This document shows positions 7,878-13,255 of a stretch of DNA of 13,275 bases, in pieces (within the stretch, counting starts at the first letter, position 1; each line of letters starts with the position of its first letter). The notes under the pieces are model-generated. The model saw only the letters and a list, made by a program, of their open reading frames with translations, ran no database searches and was not told where the DNA came from. Location: assembly GCA_900550815.1 (NCBI GenBank), contig URTW01000038.1, positions 1 through 13,275 of the forward strand, written 5' to 3'. This stretch comes from an uncultured Collinsella sp. (GTDB lineage: Bacteria; Actinomycetota; Coriobacteriia; Coriobacteriales; Coriobacteriaceae). Both the position numbers and the translations under genes were made by a program.

Positions 7878-9267
7878 ACTCCTCGGCATGCGCCCCATCA
7901 AGCTCATAGAACTTGGTGGATGCCGGCAGGAACATCAGGTCGACGTCGCCGATCGGGCCCGAACGGTTCTTGGCCACGACGATACGCGTAACGCCCTCGT
8001 CGGGTCGATCGTCGCGCGAGGCCTCGGCCTCGTCGGCGGAACGGTCCAAGAACATAACGATATCGGCGTCCTGCTCGATGGAGCCCGATTCACGAAGGTC
8101 GGAAAGCTGCGGGCGCTTGCCGGTACGGGATTCGACCTGACGCGAGAGCTGCGACAGCGCGATGAGCGGGATCTTGAGCTCCTTGGCCATGATCTTCAAA
8201 CCACGCGACATCTCCGAGACCTCGACGGTACGGCTCTCGGAGCGGCGTCCCGGCGGAGGACTCACCAGCTGCAGGTAGTCCAGGATGATAATTGCCTTCT
8301 CCTTGTTATGGAGCATACGGCGGCTCTTGGCGCGAATCTCGGTCACTGTGGTGCCGGGCGTATCGTCAATCAGAATATCGAGCTTGGACAAGGTCTGCGT
8401 GGCCTCGTTGATATTGGCCCACTGCTCGGGGCTAATGCGGCCCATGCGGAAGTCACTGATCGAGATCATGGCATAGGCGCAAATCAGACGCTGGGCAATT
8501 TCCTTGCCCGACATCTCCAGAGAGAAGAAGCCGACAGTATAACCGGCAGCGGCAGCGTTGAGTGCCAGATTCAGTGCGAACGACGTCTTACCTACAGCAG
8601 GACGGGCGCCGATGATGATGAGCTGGCCCTCGCGAAAACCCATGAGCATGCGGTCGAGTGACGGAAAGCCCGTGGGCACGCCCGCAGCCTGGCCACCGGC
8701 CTGGCACACTTCCTCGGCCTCGTTATAGGCCTCGACCATAAACTCGGTCAACGTCTTGTAGCTCGACTTGACCTCGCGTGCCGTAACCTTGAGCAGCTTG
8801 CTCTCGGCCAGCTCGACAACCTCTTTGGTGTCGGTGGGGGCGTTATATGCCAGCGCGTTGATCTCGTTAGTGGCGCCGATCAGCTCGCGCAGCATCGAGT
8901 CGCGGCGAACGATGGCGGCATGGTGCTGCCAGTTGACGAGCGACAGGGTCTGACCCATCAACTCCAAAATGTACGCTTCGCCGCCCACGGCATCGAGCTT
9001 GTTGATGCTTCGCAGGTAATCGATCAGCGAGATGGAGTCGATGGGAATGCGGCTGTTGTACATATCGACCATCGCAGTATAGATGGTCTTATGAATGGGC
9101 CGGTAGAAGTCATCGGGCTGCAGCTCGACCTGGGCCTCTTCGACCACCTCGGGCGATAGCAGCATAGCGGCCAGTACATTGGCCTCTGCATCTTGGTTTT
9201 GGGGAAGACCCAACTTTGAGCCGCGGTCCTCAACCGTCAGCCCGGTCTCCCTATCGTCATATGCCAT
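7876..9267 (-). CDS. dnaB: Replicative DNA helicase DnaB
   Basis: A 463-aa hexameric helicase that unwinds DNA at the replication fork. The N-terminal primase-interacting domain (about 21-125) starts PQNQDAEANVLAAMLLSP; the RecA-like motor follows from about 195, with Walker A GARPAVGKTS (220-229), Walker B IIILDYLQL (326-334), the sensor SQLSR (372-376), RESGSIEQDAD (392-402) and the basic KNRSGPIG (433-440). No intein or insertion is present. I chose the ATG at 9267 because GAGG lies 6 bases upstream; earlier in-frame ATGs at 9279 and 9273 have no such site, the second overlapping it. It is separated from the rplI operon by a strong terminator, so it needs its own promoter. Confidence 0.96.
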   Translation of the reverse strand: MAYDDRETGLTVEDRGSKLGLPQNQDAEANVLAAMLLSPEVVEEAQVELQPDDFYRPIHKTIYTAMVDMYNSRIPIDSISLIDYLRSINKLDAVGGEAYILELMGQTLSLVNWQHHAAIVRRDSMLRELIGATNEINALAYNAPTDTKEVVELAESKLLKVTAREVKSSYKTLTEFMVEAYNEAEEVCQAGGQAAGVPTGFPSLDRMLMGFREGQLIIIGARPAVGKTSFALNLALNAAAAGYTVGFFSLEMSGKEIAQRLICAYAMISISDFRMGRISPEQWANINEATQTLSKLDILIDDTPGTTVTEIRAKSRRMLHNKEKAIIILDYLQLVSPPPGRRSESRTVEVSEMSRGLKIMAKELKIPLIALSQLSRQVESRTGKRPQLSDLRESGSIEQDADIVMFLDRSADEAEASRDDRPDEGVTRIVVAKNRSGPIGDVDLMFLPASTKFYELDGAHAEE

Positions 9268-9368
9268 GAGCATCCTCATTCATATCGCTTGCGAGCATCC
9301 ATAGTATCAGCCATGGTCCCAAAACGCGCCGCGCGCCGCCAATCATCACCGAACCAAACGGATGAACG

Positions 9369-9384
9369 GTCCTGTATATAGGAC
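9369..9384 (-). promoter_or_regulatory. Imperfect palindrome over a possible dnaB -10 element
   Basis: GTCCT-GTATAT-AGGAC is a 5-bp inverted repeat around a TATATA that could serve as -10 on the minus strand. No convincing -35 is present (TGGCGA at 17 bases). The dnaB gene must start transcription somewhere between the terminator at 9422 and 9267, and this is the best motif I see there. Confidence 0.3.
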
Positions 9385-9421
9385 TTCGGCGTAACGTTCG
9401 CCATGACACTCACTCAGCGCG

Positions 9422-9459
9422 AAAAACAAAAGGGCGCTCTGGTTTCCCAGAGCGCCCTT
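9422..9459 (-). terminator. Strong intrinsic terminator after rplI
   Basis: A perfect 13-bp GC-rich stem (9447-9459 with 9430-9442) capped by a GAAA tetraloop on the transcribed strand and followed by TTTTGTTTTT (9431-9422). It ends the rpsF-ssb-rpsR-rplI operon 33 bases after the stop codon. Confidence 0.95.
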
Positions 9460-9491
9460 CTTAGAACAAGATTGTTGCGTTGCAGCAAATG

Positions 9492-10031
9492 CTACTCGGC
9501 AGCAGCCTCAGTCTCGACCTCGGCGGTCTCGGCCTCGGCGACCTCAGCGGCCTCCTCGACCTCAGCCTCGGCAGCGAGCTCCTCGGCGGCAACGCCGACG
9601 AGAACGACAACCTCGGCCTTGATCTCGCGGTACAGCGAGATGGCAACGGTGTGGGCACCGGCAACCTTGATGGGCTTACCGAGCTCGACGCGCTTGCGGT
9701 CGATGTCCATACCGAGCTGAGCCTTGATGGCGTCAGCGATCATAGCGGCGGTAACGGAGCCAAAGAGGATGCCCTCGTCGCCGACCTTGACGTCAACGGT
9801 GACCGTCTTGCCCTCGAAGGCAGCCTTGGTCTCGTTGGCGGTAGCCAGACGGACGGCCTCGCGCTTGGCGATGTTGTTGCGACGCTCGTCAAGCTGCTTG
9901 AGGTTGCCCTTGGTGGCGGCAACAGCGAGCTTCTTGGGGAACAGGAAGTTCTCAGCGTAACCCTGAGCGACCTCTACGACGTCACCCTCGCCGCCCTTGC
10001 CCTTGATCTCATCGAGAAGAATAACCTTCAT
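9492..10031 (-). CDS. rplI: 50S ribosomal protein L9 with an acidic C-terminal tail
   Basis: This 179-aa protein binds 23S rRNA at the base of the L1 stalk. The N-terminal domain carries the L9 signature GKGGEGDVVEVAQGYAENFL (11-30) and PKKLAVAAT; the central helix runs from about 41 to 75 and the C-terminal domain ends near residue 147. Ordinary L9 proteins stop there at about 148-150 residues. Here 32 extra residues (148-179) consist almost only of Ala, Glu, Val and Thr. AAGGGAG precedes the ATG, and the gene starts 15 bases after the rpsR stop. Confidence 0.96.
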   Translation of the reverse strand: MKVILLDEIKGKGGEGDVVEVAQGYAENFLFPKKLAVAATKGNLKQLDERRNNIAKREAVRLATANETKAAFEGKTVTVDVKVGDEGILFGSVTAAMIADAIKAQLGMDIDRKRVELGKPIKVAGAHTVAISLYREIKAEVVVLVGVAAEELAAEAEVEEAAEVAEAETAEVETEAAAE

Positions 10032-10046
10032 GATGCGTCTCCCTTC

Positions 10047-10313
10047 TTAGCCGCGGTCGCGGTTGCCACGAGAGGAAACCACGGGGACGGTGTACGGCAG
10101 GAGAGCCATCTCGCGGGCGCGCTTGATGGCGTTGGCGATGTCATGCTGATGCTGCGTGCAAGCGCCAGTGACGCGACGGGGCTTGATCTTGCCACGGTCG
10201 GTCATGTACTTACGGAGAAGCTGAGTGTCCTTATAGTCGATGAACTCAGTGTTCTCCTTGCAGAACTGGCAGTACTTACGACGCGGCTGACGTGCAGAAA
10301 AATCATTAGCCAT
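10047..10313 (-). CDS. rpsR: 30S ribosomal protein S18, cysteine-containing (probably zinc-binding) form
   Basis: An 88-aa S18 that pairs with S6 on the 30S platform. The core [33 protein letters not shown] is canonical. Cys15 and Cys18 (KYCQFCKEN) with Cys52 and a nearby His55 form the metal-ligand set of the C+ type of S18, whose zinc-free paralogues in other actinobacteria replace it under zinc starvation. I took the ATG at 10313 ([10 protein letters not shown]) because the protein family starts there and AAAGG lies upstream; an in-frame GTG at 10364 would translate through the intergenic hairpin. The gene lies between ssb and rplI in the standard order. Confidence 0.95.
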   Translation of the reverse strand: MANDFSARQPRRKYCQFCKENTEFIDYKDTQLLRKYMTDRGKIKPRRVTGACTQHQHDIANAIKRAREMALLPYTVPVVSSRGNRDRG

Positions 10314-10332
10314 GTCAAAATACCTTTCATTT

Positions 10333-10358
10333 GGCAACTTCGGCGAACCGAAGCCGCC
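10333..10358 (-). promoter_or_regulatory. UUCG-capped hairpin between ssb and rpsR
   Basis: On the transcribed strand GGCGGCUUCGG (10358-10348), loop UUCG (10347-10344), CCGAAGUUGCC (10343-10333): an 11-bp stem with two G-U pairs. It fills the gap before rpsR and has no U-tract, so it is more likely an mRNA processing/stability or translation-control element than a terminator. Confidence 0.6.
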
Positions 10359-10385
10359 TCTCACTCAAAAATAGGTGAACAACCC

Positions 10386-10838
10386 TTAGAACGGGATGTC
10401 CTCATCGTAGACGTCGACCGCGGGCGGCGTAGCCACCGGTGCGGCAGGACGTGCTGCGGGCGCGGGAGCTGCGGGGGCGTAACCGCCCTGATCGTAGCCA
10501 CCCTGGCCACCACGGGAGCTCATAAACTCGATCTCATCGACGATGACCTCAAGTTTGCTCCGGCGCTGGCCGTCGCGCTCCCAAGAGCTGTAGCGCAGCT
10601 TGCCCTCGATCGCGACCTTGTTTCCCTTTGCCAGGAAACGGCTCACGGCCTCGGCGCGGGTGCCGAACATGGTGCAGTCGACAAAGTTGGGATAGTCCTC
10701 CCACTCGCCAGTCTGCGCGTTGCGGCGACGATCGTTCACGGCAACGCCAAAGGACAGAACCTGGGTTCCGCCGGCGGTGGCGCGCAGCTCGGGATCGCGG
10801 GTGAGGTTACCGGTGATGTTCACTCGATTGATGCTCAT
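10386..10838 (-). CDS. ssb: Single-stranded DNA-binding protein
   Basis: A 150-aa SSB that coats single-stranded DNA and recruits replication and repair proteins. The OB fold covers about 1-106 (MSINRVNITGNLTRDPELR, SFGVAVNDRRRN, IEGKLRYSSWERDGQRR). A flexible linker of Gly/Tyr then Ala/Pro (107-143) leads to the conserved acidic tip DEDIPF (145-150), the docking site for partners. The ATG at 10838 has GAGGAAG about 9 bases upstream. It lies between rpsF and rpsR, as usual in actinobacteria and firmicutes, 48 bases after the rpsF stop. Confidence 0.97.
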   Translation of the reverse strand: MSINRVNITGNLTRDPELRATAGGTQVLSFGVAVNDRRRNAQTGEWEDYPNFVDCTMFGTRAEAVSRFLAKGNKVAIEGKLRYSSWERDGQRRSKLEVIVDEIEFMSSRGGQGGYDQGGYAPAAPAPAARPAAPVATPPAVDVYDEDIPF

Positions 10839-10886
10839 AACTCACTACTTCCTCTTGGGGCACAAGCCCAGTCCAAAACGACAGTC

Positions 10887-11180
10887 TTACTCCTGGTCGT
10901 CGCGACGGACGATCATGTGGCGGACCACAGCGTCGGTGATGCGCAGGACGCGATCAAGCTCGGCGATCTGGGTAGGATCTGCGTGGAAGTTGATGAGGGT
11001 GTAGTCACCATCGGTGAGGTCGTTGATCTCGTAGGCGAGCTTGCGCTTGCCCCACTCGTCAACGGAGTCGACCTTGCCAGCGCCCTCAGCGATCGTGGTA
11101 TCGATACGCTTCATAACAGCGAGACGAGTCTCGGGGTCGAGCGACGGGTCAACAAAGAACAGCAGTTCATAAGCCTTCAT
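10887..11180 (-). CDS. rpsF: 30S ribosomal protein S6
   Basis: A 97-aa S6 that binds 16S rRNA together with S18. The family pattern MKAYELLFFVDPSL, then GKVDSVDEWGKRKLAYEI and DGDYTLINFHADP, is clear, and length is normal. I chose the ATG at 11180 because GAGGAGGTGA precedes it by a few bases; an upstream in-frame reading starting at 11201 runs through that ribosome site. It is the first gene of the rpsF-ssb-rpsR-rplI operon, behind a good promoter and a leader hairpin. Confidence 0.96.
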   Translation of the reverse strand: MKAYELLFFVDPSLDPETRLAVMKRIDTTIAEGAGKVDSVDEWGKRKLAYEINDLTDGDYTLINFHADPTQIAELDRVLRITDAVVRHMIVRRDDQE

Positions 11181-11206
11181 ATTGTCACCTCCTCTGGGCA
11201 AATGTG

Positions 11207-11235
11207 GCTTCAGGTCGTGAAGGTGCGCCTGAAGC
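11207..11235 (-). promoter_or_regulatory. rpsF leader hairpin, candidate autoregulatory site
   Basis: GCUUCAGG (11235-11228) and CCUGAAGC (11214-11207) form a perfect 8-bp stem with a 13-base loop, 10-20 bases before the rpsF ribosome site and within the short leader from the predicted start. S6:S18 is known to bind rpsF leaders in many bacteria. I could not recognise the CCG bulge that defines that class, so the link is tentative. Confidence 0.45.
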
Positions 11236-11251
11236 AGGAAAAGACTTGGTA

Positions 11252-11280
11252 ATAATATCTTTCAACCTCCCAGGCCGCAA
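11252..11280 (-). promoter_or_regulatory. Promoter of the rpsF-ssb-rpsR-rplI operon
   Basis: TTGCGG (11280-11275), a 17-base spacer, TATTAT (11257-11252). The spacing is ideal and both hexamers are close to the housekeeping sigma consensus. The predicted start near 11245 gives a leader of about 65 bases. Confidence 0.75.
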
Positions 11281-11379
11281 GAATATGCAGCTACAACCTC
11301 ATGACCTCCACATATGCCCATGCTCGCACCACGTTTCATGCGCATTCCAACCAAATGCCGACCAAGAGCTTGACGGATT

Positions 11380-11388
11380 TGTGGACAA
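11380..11388 (-). promoter_or_regulatory. DnaA box
   Basis: The minus strand reads TTGTCCACA, identical to the DnaA box preferred in mycobacteria and streptomycetes and one base off TTATCCACA. It lies about 100 bases upstream of the rpsF promoter. Confidence 0.5.
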
Positions 11389-11466
11389 GATACGATGCCG
11401 CGGGGACAAGCTGAGCCAAGCCGCAGGTCAACGGACACAAGGCTGTGGTCGCAAAATGCATACCAG

Positions 11467-11475
11467 TGGTCCACA
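11467..11475 (+). promoter_or_regulatory. DnaA-box-like 9-mer
   Basis: TGGTCCACA differs at one base from TTGTCCACA and lies 87 bases from the perfect box, in opposite orientation, just before an AT-rich run. Confidence 0.4.
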
Positions 11476-11640
11476 GCACCACCCAAAGATTTTTAAATTC
11501 ATCGCCAAGTCGCTTATGAATACCCCTTTTGAACAATTGAGTTGATCAACCACGCTGGTCGGAAGCCGTTTTTTGGCACCTCAAACCCCACTGCAACGCC
11601 AAGTGCGGCCAAGCGTTTTAAAAAATGCCAACTTTTCTGT

Positions 11641-11668
11641 TTGCACTTTGCGATTCCTCGTGTATACT
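11641..11668 (+). promoter_or_regulatory. Promoter of the tRNA-Ser genes
   Basis: TTGCAC (11641-11646), 16-base spacer, TATACT (11663-11668). The predicted start lies within about 10 bases of the mature 5' end of the first tRNA, typical of a tRNA promoter. Confidence 0.7.
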
Positions 11669-11684
11669 GACTTTCGCATTTAAC

Positions 11685-11775
11685 GGAGAGTTGTCCGAGC
11701 GGCCGAAGGAGCACGATTGGAAATCGTGTAGGCGTCAAAAGCGTCTCCAGGGTTCAAATCCCTGACTCTCCGCCA
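11685..11775 (+). tRNA. tRNA-Ser (anticodon GGA)
   Basis: A 91-nt serine tRNA. The acceptor stem GGAGAGT pairs fully with ACTCTCC, followed by discriminator G and an encoded CCA. The anticodon stem CACGA/TCGTG encloses loop TTGGAAA, giving anticodon GGA for codons UCC and UCU. A long variable arm (AGGCG/CGTCT stem) is characteristic of tRNA-Ser. The T arm is CAGGG-TTCAAAT-CCCTG. Confidence 0.97.
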
Positions 11776-11783
11776 GTTAATTC

Positions 11784-11814
11784 CAAAGCAGGCCTTCGAG
11801 CCTGCTTTGTTTTT
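11784..11814 (+). terminator. Intrinsic terminator between the two tRNA-Ser genes
   Basis: A perfect 10-bp stem CAAAGCAGGC/GCCTGCTTTG with loop CTTCGA, followed directly by TTTTT. The next tRNA starts only 10 bases after the T-run. Confidence 0.9.
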
Positions 11815-11823
11815 ACCCCACGC

Positions 11824-11914
11824 GGAGGGGTGGCAGAGTGGTTGAATGCGGCGGTCTCGAAAACCGTTTGGCCTGTATAAGGTCACGAGGGTTCGAATCC
11901 CTCCTCCTCCGCCA
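11824..11914 (+). tRNA. tRNA-Ser (anticodon CGA)
   Basis: A 91-nt serine tRNA. The acceptor stem GGAGGGG pairs with CTCCTCC (one G-U pair), followed by G and an encoded CCA. The anticodon loop CTCGAAA, on stem GCGGT/ACCGT, gives anticodon CGA for codon UCG. The variable arm is long and the T arm is GAGGG-TTCGAAT-CCCTC. It has no visible promoter of its own, since a terminator lies directly upstream, so it probably depends on readthrough from the first tRNA. Confidence 0.97.
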
Positions 11915-11925
11915 TTTTGGTTGAG

Positions 11926-11952
11926 AAAGCTCCCAAGAATGGGAGCTTTTTT
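11926..11952 (+). terminator. Intrinsic terminator after the second tRNA-Ser
   Basis: A perfect 9-bp stem AAAGCTCCC/GGGAGCTTT with loop AAGAAT and a run of six T, 11 bases after the tRNA end. Confidence 0.93.
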
Positions 11953-11984
11953 GTTATCGAAATACATCTCGATCCCGCGCTTCC

Positions 11985-12064
11985 CCAAACGTGTACGTCA
12001 GCCTCCAAAAACGACATTTTTCGACATCTTTGGAGGCTGACGTACACGTTTGGATTGAGCTCAC
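11985..12064. repeat. Left copy of a 77-bp flanking repeat, forming a 25-bp perfect hairpin
   Basis: Positions 11985-12009 and 12029-12053 are exact reverse complements (25 bp; arms begin CCAAACGTGTACG and continue TCAGCCTCCAAA), with a 19-base loop containing CGACAT twice. The copy continues inward through ATTGAGCTCAC to 12064. Positions 11988-12064 match the reverse complement of 13175-13251 at 72 of 77 bases. It lies 10 bases beyond the stop of the nuclease-like gene. No U-tract follows, so it is not a plain intrinsic terminator. Confidence 0.93.
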
Positions 12065-12074
12065 GGGAGCGACA

Positions 12075-13082
12075 CTATTCGGAAGGTGCCTCCTCGTCTC
12101 GCATGCTTTTCCAGTTGCGGATAAGTGCCTTGCGTAGTTCGTTTTGTTTTCTCTGGTACCCGGTGTCGGTACAGCGAGGCATGCCGAGTGCTTCGCGAAT
12201 GTTGTTCATGGCGCGGTGAAAGGCGAGCTGACTACTGAACTGAGCCGAAGTGAGCGTAACGATTCGATATCCCATTTGGGAGAGGACGGCCTCTCGCTCC
12301 GCATCTGCTCCCTTGCGCTCGAGCTCATCGTGAAAACCGCCCTTATATTCGATACCGAGCTCCCTGCGCTTATAGGTCACGAGCGCATCGATTTTGAGCG
12401 TTCGAGCTTTGGCGCAATGCCAGAGACGTTGAGGGATCTCGAGCAGTTTGTTGAGTTCGATACCTCGTATGCCAACGCCGCCTTCGCTTGTTGGGAGCGA
12501 GAGGGCGATTGCCGAAGCGGTCTCCATAGGCGAGGCCGAGTGATCGTAGATGTGCCTGAGCGCGAGCCGTGCACGTGTGGCACCGGGTTTGCCGGGGTGC
12601 CGATCGAGCAGTTCGGTTATTTCATCCTTGGAGGTGGTGGCTAGTTGCTCGGTATAAGGGTCGGCGGGATTGAGCCTCATGCGATAATCGCCGCAAACTT
12701 CATAGCCATATTCGAGATATTCGATCCTATCCATCCACTCGGCAGCGAGCACGAAGGCGAAGGCTTCGTCGGTGATGAAGATTCCGGGCGTCAACTCGTT
12801 AATATGCTCGTAGGGAAGATTTTGTCCAAGAATGTGGCAAACGACGCCTTTGGTACGAATTCGCTCAAATTCGAATACAACCGCGATATCGATAGTCTTA
12901 AGCATATCGGACGGAATGCCGCAGTCGGTAAGGGCCTGTCGTATGCGCGCAACACGTTGCTGGGTGGAGATGCCTTGTGCGCCTATCTGGTAGTCGTGCC
13001 GCGCAAGAGACTGAACCAAATTCTGGGGTGCATGATGGACAAGCCATGCGGTTTTATGCGAAATGAGAACAGGGGTATCCAT
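12075..13082 (-). CDS. Probable PD-(D/E)xK nuclease-like protein, DUF559-type C-terminus
   Basis: A 335-aa protein resembling a multi-copy Coriobacteriia family that I know only as hypothetical. Residues 1-130 (SHKTAWLVHH, then LPYEHINELTPGIFITDEAFAFV, GYEVCGDYR) resemble the N-terminal part of AbiEi/DUF559-type proteins. A conserved-looking SASPMET is at 182-188. The C-terminal part fits a Vsr/DUF559 nuclease fold: Asp232 in KIDALV, Glu245-x-Lys247 in GIEYKGG, His251, and Asp260/Arg263, followed by MGYRIVTLTSAQF. Catalysis is inferred. The ATG at 13082 has GAGAGG 6 bases upstream. The base composition is less G+C-rich than its neighbours, suggesting transfer. It converges with the tRNA genes and is enclosed by inverted hairpin repeats, which may be its substrate, its regulatory sites, or unrelated. 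Confidence 0.75.
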   Translation of the reverse strand: MDTPVLISHKTAWLVHHAPQNLVQSLARHDYQIGAQGISTQQRVARIRQALTDCGIPSDMLKTIDIAVVFEFERIRTKGVVCHILGQNLPYEHINELTPGIFITDEAFAFVLAAEWMDRIEYLEYGYEVCGDYRMRLNPADPYTEQLATTSKDEITELLDRHPGKPGATRARLALRHIYDHSASPMETASAIALSLPTSEGGVGIRGIELNKLLEIPQRLWHCAKARTLKIDALVTYKRRELGIEYKGGFHDELERKGADAEREAVLSQMGYRIVTLTSAQFSSQLAFHRAMNNIREALGMPRCTDTGYQRKQNELRKALIRNWKSMRDEEAPSE

Positions 13083-13102
13083 TAAGGGCCTCTCGCTCTG
13101 AG

Positions 13103-13167
13103 CCGGTATCCAACTCTTATGTCCGTTGAAGTGGGGAAATATACCGGATGTGAGTAAATCAACTCAC
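13103..13167 (-). promoter_or_regulatory. Upstream region of the nuclease-like gene with two inverted repeats
   Basis: CCGGTAT (13103-13109) and ATACCGG (13141-13147) are an exact 7-bp inverted repeat, and GTGAGT (13150-13155) with ACTCAC (13162-13167) an exact 6-bp one. TATATT on the minus strand, inside this region next to the ATACCGG arm, could be a -10, but no good -35 is placed before it. The repeats look like operator sites, possibly for autoregulation. Confidence 0.4.
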
Positions 13168-13174
13168 TCATGCT

Positions 13175-13255
13175 GTGAGCTCAATCCAAACATGTACGTC
13201 AGCCTCCAAAGATGTCGGAAAATGTCGTATTTGGAGGGTGACGTACATGTTCTGG
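13175..13255. repeat. Right copy of the 77-bp flanking repeat, imperfect hairpin
   Basis: Positions 13186-13210 pair with 13230-13255, with one mismatch inside the stem and a one-base irregularity at the outer end (TTCTGG instead of TTTGG); the loop is again 19 bases, with ATGTCG repeated twice. It is the inverted counterpart of 11988-12064. Its stem has A-T where the left copy has G-C (ACATGT against ACGTGT, changed in both arms), so the pairing has been kept. It lies 93 bases upstream of the nuclease-like gene's start. Confidence 0.93.

Larger units (their letters stand above)
11281..11640. other. Non-coding divergent gap with DnaA-box-like sites
   Basis: I see no credible protein gene in these 360 bases: short open frames on the minus strand have no ribosome site and no recognisable motifs. 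The stretch contains TGTGGACAA (11380-11388; reverse complement TTGTCCACA, the actinobacterial DnaA box), TGGTCCACA (11467-11475; one mismatch to it), a weaker CGGGGACAA (11401-11409), an AT-rich patch near 11487-11502, and a 10-bp perfect palindrome GTTGATCAAC (11541-11550). Genes leave it in both directions. Confidence 0.45.
11985..13255. mobile_element. Candidate element: nuclease-like gene between inverted hairpin repeats
   Basis: The two 77-bp copies face each other across a single gene, with the same inner end (GTGAGCTCAAT) on both sides, giving a unit of about 1.27 kb next to tRNA-Ser genes. This is the layout of REP-flanked RAYT genes or of a small transposable unit, but the gene has no HUH/Y1 or DDE transposase motifs. 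I found no clear target-site duplication, although the outer flanks lie near the window edge on one side. Mobility is an inference. Confidence 0.35.

Noticed and set aside
9480..11252. 590-codon plus-strand open frame across rplI, rpsR, ssb and rpsF
   Set aside because: Four conserved genes with ribosome sites and correct order explain the region. The frame also reads through a promoter, intergenic hairpins and stop-start junctions.
11262..11536. Short minus-strand open frames in the divergent gap
   Set aside because: No ribosome sites, no motifs, and they overlap promoter and DnaA-box-like sequence.
11281..11640. Firm call of a chromosomal origin
   Set aside because: Only one perfect and one near-perfect DnaA box, and no dnaA/dnaN/rpmH nearby; kept as a hypothesis only.
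12075..13082. RAYT/IS200-type Y1 transposase
   Set aside because: The repeat layout suggested it, but the protein has no HUH motif or catalytic Tyr helix. A D...ExK pattern fits better.
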